This document shows, one piece after another, positions 1 to 5,084 of a DNA stretch of 5,084 nucleotides (position 1 is the stretch's first letter; the number at the start of each line of letters is the position of its first letter). Both the position numbers and the translations under genes were made by a program. The notes under the pieces are model-generated. The model saw nothing but the letters and a program-made list of their open reading frames with translations, was not told the DNA's origin and searched no databases. This DNA comes from Sphingobacteriales bacterium (GTDB lineage Bacteria; Bacteroidota; Bacteroidia; Sphingobacteriales; Sphingobacteriaceae), in the NCBI GenBank assembly GCA_020058405.1, contig JAGVEE010000223.1:1-5084 (forward strand), in the 5' to 3' direction.

Positions 1-1096
1 AGAAGCTTTAGAAAAAGAGTTTAGCTTATACTTATCTTTATTCAACGAACGACCTCGTATTGCCGAGCTACATTTAGGTGGCGGAACTCCTACATTTTTT
101 AACCCAGAAAATCTTAAGCGTTTAATCGATTTTATTTTTAAACATGCTGGTGTAACCGAAGATGCAAGTTTTAGCTTTGAGGCACATCCCAATAATACAA
201 ACATCGAACATTTACAAGTATTGGCAGACTTGGGTTTTAAAAGATTGAGTTTAGGTATTCAAGATTTCGACCCACACGTTCAGCAATTAATAAATAGAAA
301 ACAGAGTATTGAGGATGTACAGTTTGCTACAAACAATGCAAGAGCTTTGGGTTATAACTCCATCAATTTCGATTTAATTTATGGCTTACCCGATCAAACC
401 CTCATTAGTGTAAAAAACACCATTACAGAAGTGCTAAAATTAATGCCAGAGCGCATTGCATTTTATTCGTATGCACACGTACCATGGTTAAAACCTGGGC
501 AGCGTAAATACAACGAATCGAACTTGCCAAAAGACGAAGAGAAATATGCGCTTTATGAATTAGGTCGCGAGATGCTAGAAGAAGCAGGATATTTAGAAAT
601 AGGCATGGATCATTTTGCCTTACCAAACGACTCTTTATTTGCCGCTTTTAAAACCAATAAACTGCATCGTAATTTTATGGGTTATACAGAAAAACATACC
701 CAATTGTTAATAGGCCTAGGCGTTTCTTCTATTAGTGATTCTTGGACATGCTTTGCGCAAAATGAAAAGAAATTAGAAGACTATTATAAACGATTAGAAG
801 AAAACGAACTTCCAATAATGAAAGGTCACATTTTAACGGAAGATGATTTAAGAAGGCGAGCGTTAATTTTAGAAATGATGTGCCAGCTAAGTACCAGTTT
901 TATTCCGGAATTATTAAATGACGATGCAATTGTATTATTAAACGAAATGCTTGCCGATAATATGGTGTATATATTTAATGATAAAATAGAAATATCGTAC
1001 ACAGGCAAGGCTCTGTTAAGGAACTGTTGCTCTGTGTACGATGCTTATTTGAGTAATGATTTAAAGGGTCTGCAAAAATTTAGCATGGCCGTTTAA
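1..1096 (+). CDS. hemN: Oxygen-independent coproporphyrinogen III dehydrogenase HemN, 5'-truncated by window edge
   Basis: This radical-SAM enzyme oxidatively decarboxylates coproporphyrinogen III to protoporphyrinogen IX in anaerobic heme synthesis, in the cytoplasm. The frame is open from base 2 and gives 364 residues ending MAV-stop. E. coli HemN has 457, so about 90 N-terminal residues, including the CxxxCxxC iron-sulfur motif, lie upstream. Visible family motifs, numbered from the first complete codon, are GGGTPT (26-31), the SAM-site motif SFEAHPN (58-64), SLGIQDF followed by INRKQ (83-101), DLIYGLPDQT (124-133), YSYAHVPW (about 155-162), IGMDHF (about 200-205) and LHRNFMGYT followed by GLGVSSISD (about 221-246). 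These separate true HemN from the shorter HemW-like proteins, which lack the MDHF and HRNFxGYT blocks. The TTG at 221 is internal, because conserved sequence continues unbroken upstream of it. The gene converges on the protease gene with 5 bp between stops. Identification is firm; regulation lies outside the window. Confidence 0.96.
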   Translation, partial: EALEKEFSLYLSLFNERPRIAELHLGGGTPTFFNPENLKRLIDFIFKHAGVTEDASFSFEAHPNNTNIEHLQVLADLGFKRLSLGIQDFDPHVQQLINRKQSIEDVQFATNNARALGYNSINFDLIYGLPDQTLISVKNTITEVLKLMPERIAFYSYAHVPWLKPGQRKYNESNLPKDEEKYALYELGREMLEEAGYLEIGMDHFALPNDSLFAAFKTNKLHRNFMGYTEKHTQLLIGLGVSSISDSWTCFAQNEKKLEDYYKRLEENELPIMKGHILTEDDLRRRALILEMMCQLSTSFIPELLNDDAIVLLNEMLADNMVYIFNDKIEISYTGKALLRNCCSVYDAYLSNDLKGLQKFSMAV

Positions 1097-1119
1097 TCTG
1101 CTTACAGGATTACTTTTTT
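1094..1119 (+). terminator. Candidate intrinsic terminator of hemN
   Basis: Starting at the hemN stop codon, TAATCTG (1094-1100) can pair with CAGGATTA (1105-1112), leaving one bulged G and a CTTA loop. A C and six T follow (1114-1119). It is a short, weak stem but has the right order for + strand termination. On the minus strand no T run follows the hairpin, so it would not serve the protease gene. It overlaps the last codons of that gene. This is inferred from sequence only. Confidence 0.35.
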
Positions 1120-2190
1120 AGATTGAAAAATATTTTTTTCAGCATAAACATTTATAATATACATACCATTTGCGTACTCAGTTGTGTTTATTATTTCTGT
1201 TGATGTTCCTTTGAAAACAGTTTTTCCGCTCATGTCATTTATACTTACTTCACATGCTTCTGTTATAAATGATGGAATTATGATTTCAATTGATTCTTGA
1301 TTTTGTTTAATACTGAATTCTGTCTTTTGAAACTTGTTTAATCCTAAACCATTTTCATAGGCTAAAATACTCTGGTTTATCCAATCAACATAACTAGATA
1401 CTCTTGTGTATACCCCAGGAAATTCTTGGGTACTGTATAAACCGTTTCCAAAACTTACCAATCCGATTTGAATTCTGTTTCCATCCGAATCTGTATCAAA
1501 CAGAGGGCCTCCGCTGTCGCCTGCTGCAGCTCCCGTTGCCGAGGTATCCAATCTGCCAGCTACAATCATTGTGGTATCTATAAGGCCTGCATACTTACTT
1601 ACTTGGTTTGCAATGGTGTTGGGGATAACATTAACTCCAGCAATTTGTAAAGTGTCTGGTTGCATATTTACTAATACAGTATCGAAAATACCGAATCCAA
1701 TGACATCAACCTTGTTATATGGTTTTTCATAAGATAGCTTGGTAGGGTCTATAAGATTGATGGGACTTACATTGGCCGGTGTTTTCAAATGTATTAAGGC
1801 GATGTCGCCAAGCATGGTTCTACCAGTAGGGTCGAAGTAAGGGTGGCGAATGATGTAATCGGAAGTTATTTTTTGATAAGTAGGTTGAGGGTTTCCGAGG
1901 GTATATAAATTTACCAAAGCAGTTACACTGTCGAGATTTTCTTCTGTGAAAAAATCTACCACACAATGTGCTGCAGTAAGTACCCATTGCGGGCGTATGA
2001 GTGAGGCACCACAAAAAGGACTGTATGGAGGTCCGAAGGTATTGCCTTCTGCTAAACTCACCATAAAAGGGTAATTATTAGCAGCAGCTTGTCCGCCTAC
2101 CACATCTGGTGTAGGATCTTGTGCATGAGATTTTTTAGAGCTCACAATTACCACTACACTAAAAATAAGGATAAGTAATTTTTTGTTCAT
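1102..2190 (-). CDS. Secreted trypsin-fold (S1A) serine protease with C-terminal type IX secretion sorting domain
   Basis: This is a 362-residue extracellular endopeptidase. Residues 1-23 form a Sec signal peptide (MNKK, a hydrophobic stretch LLILIFSVVVIV, probable cut after SHA). The mature protease starts at VVGG (30-33). The catalytic triad is H75 (TAAHC), D129 (GDIAL) and S226 (GDSGGP). C60 and C76 match the Cys42-Cys58 disulfide of chymotrypsin, but the partners of the 168-182 and 191-220 disulfides are absent (V210, A222 and L251 at the 182, 191 and 220 positions). The residue equivalent to trypsin Asp189 is G220, with G248 and G259 at positions 216 and 226, which argues against Arg/Lys specificity and for small or hydrophobic P1 residues. 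Residues about 290-362 resemble a type A Por sorting domain (VSINDMSGKTVF, then NGMYIINV, ending KKVIL), suggesting export through the T9SS. The PNP motif common at its start is missing. The ATG at 2190 is chosen because the signal peptide follows directly; an A-rich stretch but no clear Shine-Dalgarno precedes it. Substrate and biological role are unknown. Confidence 0.93.
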   Translation of the reverse strand: MNKKLLILIFSVVVIVSSKKSHAQDPTPDVVGGQAAANNYPFMVSLAEGNTFGPPYSPFCGASLIRPQWVLTAAHCVVDFFTEENLDSVTALVNLYTLGNPQPTYQKITSDYIIRHPYFDPTGRTMLGDIALIHLKTPANVSPINLIDPTKLSYEKPYNKVDVIGFGIFDTVLVNMQPDTLQIAGVNVIPNTIANQVSKYAGLIDTTMIVAGRLDTSATGAAAGDSGGPLFDTDSDGNRIQIGLVSFGNGLYSTQEFPGVYTRVSSYVDWINQSILAYENGLGLNKFQKTEFSIKQNQESIEIIIPSFITEACEVSINDMSGKTVFKGTSTEIINTTEYANGMYIINVYAEKNIFQSKKVIL

Positions 2191-2241
2191 AGCTTTTTTT
2201 TGAACTATGACAATTACTGACGATAAATACCCTTATTGGTT

Positions 2242-3120
2242 TTAAAAAGTATCCACCGCTGCCTTCAACTTCTTAATCACCCCTTCATTCGGTGGCATCA
2301 ACGGTAATCGTACCGTATCTCCGCAAATCCCTTTCATCTTGAGTACTGCTTTAATAGCCCCAGGACTACCATCCGCAAATAATAAATTAATAATGTCTGT
2401 TAATCGGTAATGTAACTTACGTGCTTTTTCGAAATCGCCTGCTAATGCATAACGTGTCATTTGTGCGTATTCTTTTGGCCAAGCATTGCCAACAACCGAT
2501 ATTACTCCGCTTGCGCCTAAAGCAATTAAGGGTAGGGTAATGCCATCGTCGCCAGAAATGAGCATAAAGTTTTTGGGCTTGTGTTTTAAAATGTACATCA
2601 TTTGGTCGATGTTGCCCGATGCTTCTTTTACTGCAATAATATTTTTAAAATCGTTCGCCAAACGTAAAGTTGTTTCGGCTGTCATGTTAGAACCTGTGCG
2701 ACCCGGTACGTTGTATAAAATTACCGGTAGGGGAGAATGCTCCGCCACCATTCGGTAATGTTGGTACAAGCCCTCTTGGTTTGGTTTATTGTAATAAGGT
2801 GCCACCGATAAAATAGCGGTGAATCCTTTTTTATCAAAATGATTTAAATAATCGCAAACTTCGCGTGTATTATTACCACCAATTCCTGCTACTAAAGGAA
2901 CTCGTCCATCTACCGTTTCTACAGTAATGTCGAATATGGCTTGCTTTTCATCTTTTGTTAAAGTAACCGATTCGCCCGTTGTTCCCATCGGTACTAAATA
3001 GTCTACTTTATTGGCGATTAATGAATTGATTAGTTTTTTATAACTTTTAAAATCAATACTGCCATCTGCATGAAAAGGTGTTACTAATGCTACACCGGTG
3101 CCTATTAATTTTGAGCTCAT
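2242..3120 (-). CDS. dapA: 4-hydroxy-tetrahydrodipicolinate synthase (dihydrodipicolinate synthase)
   Basis: This cytoplasmic class I aldolase condenses pyruvate with L-aspartate-4-semialdehyde, the first committed step to diaminopimelate and lysine. The 292 residues match the E. coli length (292) and form one TIM barrel with a C-terminal helical part. Key residues by ungapped local alignment to E. coli: Schiff-base lysine K165 (AVKEASG), catalytic triad T47 (GTTGES), Y110 (APYYNKP) and Y136 (LYNVPGRTG), and substrate-binding R141. All are present, so it should be active. In the allosteric lysine site, N83, E87 and Y109 are kept, but the E. coli histidines 53 and 56 are replaced by K56 and K59, which suggests weak or absent lysine feedback. 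The ATG at 3120 overlaps the upstream gene's stop as ATGA and begins the conserved N-terminus (GTGVALVTPF). The protease gene follows 51 bp downstream; no terminator hairpin is visible between them. Confidence 0.97.
   Translation of the reverse strand: MSSKLIGTGVALVTPFHADGSIDFKSYKKLINSLIANKVDYLVPMGTTGESVTLTKDEKQAIFDITVETVDGRVPLVAGIGGNNTREVCDYLNHFDKKGFTAILSVAPYYNKPNQEGLYQHYRMVAEHSPLPVILYNVPGRTGSNMTAETTLRLANDFKNIIAVKEASGNIDQMMYILKHKPKNFMLISGDDGITLPLIALGASGVISVVGNAWPKEYAQMTRYALAGDFEKARKLHYRLTDIINLLFADGSPGAIKAVLKMKGICGDTVRLPLMPPNEGVIKKLKAAVDTF
3117..3120 (-). promoter_or_regulatory. ATGA stop/start overlap coupling the DUF6913-like gene to dapA
   Basis: The TGA stop of the upstream gene and the ATG of dapA share bases as ATGA. 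No separate Shine-Dalgarno is evident; the preceding sequence is A/T only. Such overlaps usually mean that ribosomes finishing the first gene re-initiate on the second, so the two proteins are probably made in linked amounts from one mRNA. Confidence 0.7.
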
Positions 3121-3665
3121 TTTTTTAATATTTTGAGGTAATGGTTTAATTGTTCAATATACGAAATCATGGTTTCTCCTTTATCATCAATCATAAAATC
3201 ATACGCATTTACGGTATTAACGTTGAATTTGCCAATACGCATGCGTGCTCTGGATAAAGATGAAATATAGTTGATGCTAAATTGGTTTGTATAATTTAAA
3301 CTGATTAATAAATCGAAATTGTTTTTATAAAACTTTTCAATTACACTTAATTTAGGTCGATGAAAAAAATCGAAATCGCTTTCAAAAATATACCTCGAAT
3401 CAATTGATTGACCTTTGTATTTTTTCTTGTAATCTTTAATTGCAATACAACCAATGTATTCAACACTTTTGCCAACATCCGTTAAGCTTTTCACATATTC
3501 TAAAGCAATTTGAATATCTTCTTCGCTATGTGCAGTAAATAATACACCTATTGTTTTTGCATCTTCAAAGGGAACGGTTTCTCGCTGTATTCTTCTATTT
3601 AAAAGTTCTTTTTTCAACTTTCTACCCGCAAAAAAATGCCCTAACCTTCTAATTAACTTTTTCAT
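3117..3665 (-). CDS. DUF6913-like protein of unknown function, encoded directly upstream of dapA
   Basis: This 182-residue protein resembles, from memory, the small Bacteroidota family DUF6913; no function is known to me. There is no signal peptide and no long hydrophobic segment, so it is probably cytoplasmic. Residues 1-29 are strongly basic and likely helical (KKLIRRLGHFFAGRKLKKEL region), which could bind nucleic acid or a membrane surface. The rest looks alternating alpha/beta: strand TIGVLF (38-43), helix (48-61), strand VEYIGCIAI (68-76), a DFDFFHRPKLSVIEKF segment (97-112), strand FDLLISL (117-123), and helix plus strand INYISSLSRARMRIGKF (131-147). The last part resembles the DLVI...LSRARRRIG pattern of GT9 heptosyltransferases, though the protein is about half their length. 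The ATG at 3665 is the only good start; GAG nine bases upstream is at best a weak ribosome site. It is coupled to dapA by a 4-bp overlap and separated from ligA by a repeat-rich spacer. The gene is secure, the family name fairly so, the role open. Confidence 0.85.
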   Translation of the reverse strand: MKKLIRRLGHFFAGRKLKKELLNRRIQRETVPFEDAKTIGVLFTAHSEEDIQIALEYVKSLTDVGKSVEYIGCIAIKDYKKKYKGQSIDSRYIFESDFDFFHRPKLSVIEKFYKNNFDLLISLNYTNQFSINYISSLSRARMRIGKFNVNTVNAYDFMIDDKGETMISYIEQLNHYLKILKK

Positions 3666-3700
3666 ATTATTCTCGAAACCGGTTGCAAGTTATAAAATAA

Positions 3701-3762
3701 TTTAGCAGGGAGCAAGGAGAGGGAGAGCGGGGAGCTTGGAGCAATGAGCATTAACTGCTAAA
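3701..3762. repeat. 8-bp perfect inverted repeat enclosing the purine-rich heptad tract
   Basis: TTTAGCAG (3701-3708) and CTGCTAAA (3755-3762) are exact reverse complements separated by 46 bases. On the transcribed minus strand the second arm is followed by TTATTTTAT, so a long-loop terminator or attenuator between ligA and the next gene is possible. It could equally be terminal repeats of a tiny dispersed element. No target-site duplication is visible outside the arms. Confidence 0.5.
3704..3753. repeat. Degenerate 7-bp tandem repeat, consensus AGCNNGG
   Basis: Read on the + strand, the tract divides into AGCAGGG, AGCAAGG, an 8-base slipped unit AGAGGGAG, AGCGGGG, AGCTTGG, AGCAATG and AGCATTA. 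Only the AGC start is steady; the remaining bases drift. The core is about four fifths purine on this strand and far richer in G than the surrounding sequence. It lies in the spacer between ligA and the DUF6913-like gene and does not code. Confidence 0.75.
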
Positions 3763-3787
3763 ACCACTACATTACCTTCGAAGGCCC

Positions 3788-3812
3788 AATTCATAATTCA
3801 TAATTCATAATT
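3788..3812. repeat. Perfect 7-bp tandem repeat AATTCAT, 3.6 copies, abutting the ligA stop
   Basis: Three exact AATTCAT units (3788-3808) continue into AATT; the next base breaks the pattern. The partial copy runs into the ligA TAA stop (minus strand, 3811-3813), so slippage here could alter the end of the reading frame or the 3' untranslated region. The period is the same as in the purine-rich tract 35 bp away, but the unit is unrelated. Confidence 0.85.
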
Positions 3813-5084
3813 ATTGAATGAGCATCTGCTCAAGTTCTTCTGCACCAATAATGGGTACATTCAATTTCTGCGCTTTCTGCAACTTGCTTGGTCCCATGTT
3901 ATCTCCTGCTACCAAATAGTTCAGTTTGGCTGAAATGCTGCTTAGTATTTTACCGCCATTTGCTTCAATTTTTTCTTTAAGCTCTTCTCTAGAGTATTTA
4001 CTAAAAACCCCAGAAATTAAAAAGCTCTTGCCCTCCAATTTTGTGCTCTCCATCACAATTTCTTTTTCAACAATCTCAAACTGCAAGCCTTGCTCTTTTA
4101 AGAATTGTATCAATTCTTTATGTTCTTCTTTTGCAAAATAATCGAGTATACTCTGTGCAATGCGTTCGCCAATTTCATCTACCCCAATGAGCTCCTCAAA
4201 ATTTGCCATCATCAATCCATCAATATTTTTAAAAGCAATGGCTAATTTTTTTGCAACCGTTTCACCAACATAGCGTATGCCCAATCCAAACAATACTTTT
4301 TCAAATGCATTTTCTTTAGATTTTTCAATCCCCTGAATTAAGTTGTGAACAGATTTAGAAGCAAACCTTTCGAGTTGCAAAAGTTGTAGTTCTTTATCTT
4401 TTAATTTATAAATATCCGCAATACCCGAAATTAATCCGGCTTGGAATAATTGTTCTATGGTCTCATCGCCCAAACTATCAATGTTCATTGCCTTCCGCGA
4501 AGTGAAGTGTTGCATCTTACCCACAATTTGTGGAGCACACTCGTCTTCATTTGGGCAATAATGATGTGCTTCTCCTTCTTTTCTTACAAGTTCAGTTTTG
4601 CAAACAGGGCAATGTGTTATGTATTGAATTCTATTCGCACCATTCTTACGTTTGTCAATATTTACTTCAATAATTTTCGGAATTATTTCTCCTCCTTTTT
4701 CTACTTTCACCACATCAAACTCATGCAAGTCTAATTTTTCTATTTGATCTGCATTGTGTAAGGATGCCCTTTTTACAGTAGTTCCAGCTAAAAGCACAGG
4801 TTTTAAATTTGCCACAGGTGTAATGGCTCCAGTTCTGCCCACTTGGTAATCTACACTCAATAATTCCGTTTCTACTTCCGCCGCTTTGTACTTATATGCT
4901 ATTGCCCAACGTGGCGATTTTGCAGTAAAACCAAGTGCTTTTTGTTGTGCATACGAATTTACTTTTATCACAATCCCATCAATATCAAAACTTAATTTTT
5001 CTCGCTCGCTTGCCCAATGGTTTATGAATTCAAAAACAGCGTCAATGGTTTTGCAAAGTTTATAAGTAGTAGAAACATGGAAGC
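3811..5084 (-). CDS. ligA: NAD-dependent DNA ligase LigA, N-terminus cut off by window edge
   Basis: This enzyme seals nicks in DNA using NAD, in replication (Okazaki fragments) and repair. The window holds the last 423 residues. Aligning the DGIVIK and PRWAIAYKYK motifs to E. coli LigA gives a constant offset of 250, so about 250 residues, with the adenylated KxDG lysine, are missing. In window numbering: K40 and K64 match E. coli K290 and K314 (end of the adenylation domain). The OB fold follows (VGRTGAITPVA to KGGEIIPKI, about 80-140). The zinc finger is C158, C161, C176, C182, with the same spacing as E. coli C408/C411/C426/C432. Helix-hairpin-helix repeats include GLGIRYVGETVAKKLA (266-281), and a BRCT domain occupies 349-423 (SGVFSKYSREEL, GGK, NYLVAG). 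The domain order is complete and intact. The GTG at 4971 is an internal valine of the DGIVIK motif, not a start. A 145-bp spacer separates it from the next gene. Confidence 0.97.
   Translation of the reverse strand, partial: FHVSTTYKLCKTIDAVFEFINHWASEREKLSFDIDGIVIKVNSYAQQKALGFTAKSPRWAIAYKYKAAEVETELLSVDYQVGRTGAITPVANLKPVLLAGTTVKRASLHNADQIEKLDLHEFDVVKVEKGGEIIPKIIEVNIDKRKNGANRIQYITHCPVCKTELVRKEGEAHHYCPNEDECAPQIVGKMQHFTSRKAMNIDSLGDETIEQLFQAGLISGIADIYKLKDKELQLLQLERFASKSVHNLIQGIEKSKENAFEKVLFGLGIRYVGETVAKKLAIAFKNIDGLMMANFEELIGVDEIGERIAQSILDYFAKEEHKELIQFLKEQGLQFEIVEKEIVMESTKLEGKSFLISGVFSKYSREELKEKIEANGGKILSSISAKLNYLVAGDNMGPSKLQKAQKLNVPIIGAEELEQMLIQ

Noticed and set aside
423..1008. Two short minus-strand open frames (423-626, 826-1008) opposite hemN
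   Set aside because: Both are antisense to conserved HemN sequence, and neither has motifs or a credible translation start context.
221..1096. TTG at 221 as the start of a 291-residue protein
   Set aside because: The frame is open to the window edge, and GGGTPT and other HemN motifs lie upstream of 221, so this is an internal leucine codon.
2191..2241. Promoter for the protease gene in the 51-bp gap after dapA
   Set aside because: I looked for the Bacteroidota pattern TTTG then TAnnTTTG and found only a weak TATTTATC; this is too poor a match to annotate.
2486..2758. 90-residue + strand open frame opposite dapA
   Set aside because: It lies entirely antisense to conserved DapA codons, including the Schiff-base lysine region; it has no recognisable domain.
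3677..3684. 8-bp palindrome AACCGGTT upstream of the DUF6913-like gene as an operator
   Set aside because: It is short and single, with no promoter recognisable nearby; palindromes of this size are common by chance.
3775..3784. 10-bp palindrome CCTTCGAAGG as a ligA terminator
   Set aside because: A fold would have only about three base pairs around a four-base loop and no T run follows on the minus strand. It could be an operator, but nothing supports that.
3788..3812. AATTCAT repeats as a CRISPR fragment
   Set aside because: The units are 7 bp with no spacers between them; CRISPR repeats are much longer and interrupted by unique sequence.
4450..4734. 94-residue + strand open frame opposite ligA
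   Set aside because: It is antisense to the LigA zinc finger and OB region, shows no family motif, and has a composition typical of a shadow frame.
3811..4971. GTG at 4971 as the start of a short ligase
   Set aside because: The codon is the second valine-position residue of the conserved DGIVIK motif, and the frame continues with LigA-like sequence to the window edge.

Overview
The window is AT-rich and tightly packed with genes. It looks like chromosomal DNA of a Bacteroidota bacterium. The evidence is a secreted protease ending in what looks like a type IX secretion (Por) sorting domain, a small protein resembling the Bacteroidota family DUF6913, few Shine-Dalgarno-like sequences before start codons, and Bacteroidota-like HemN, DapA and LigA sequences. 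I cannot place it below phylum with confidence; a flavobacterial, sphingobacterial or chitinophagal lineage would fit.

Layout. The left fifth (1-1096, + strand) is the C-terminal four fifths of hemN, the oxygen-independent coproporphyrinogen III dehydrogenase of heme synthesis; its N-terminus with the radical-SAM cysteines lies outside the window. Everything else is on the minus strand. Read in the direction of transcription (right to left) it is: ligA (NAD-dependent DNA ligase, N-terminal ~250 residues outside the window), a 145-bp spacer full of short repeats, a 182-residue DUF6913-like protein of unknown function, dapA (4-hydroxy-tetrahydrodipicolinate synthase) and a trypsin-fold serine protease with signal peptide and C-terminal sorting domain. 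hemN and the protease gene converge tail to tail with 5 bp between their stop codons.

How the genes relate. The DUF6913-like gene and dapA overlap by ATGA and are almost certainly co-translated. The protease follows dapA by 51 bp with no visible terminator, so read-through is plausible, but its function (extracellular proteolysis) is unrelated to lysine and peptidoglycan precursor synthesis. ligA may or may not share the transcript, because the spacer after it contains an 8-bp inverted repeat followed by a T-rich stretch on the transcribed strand. hemN is a separate unit with a small candidate terminator that extends into the protease gene.

I see no defence system, mobile element, CRISPR array, RNA gene or clearly new system. 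The items most worth a second look are the two unrelated 7-bp-period repeat tracts in the ligA/DUF6913 spacer, the DUF6913-like protein with its GT9-like segment and dapA coupling, a likely lysine-insensitive DapA, and a protease with a non-basic activation site and most of the usual S1A disulfides missing.
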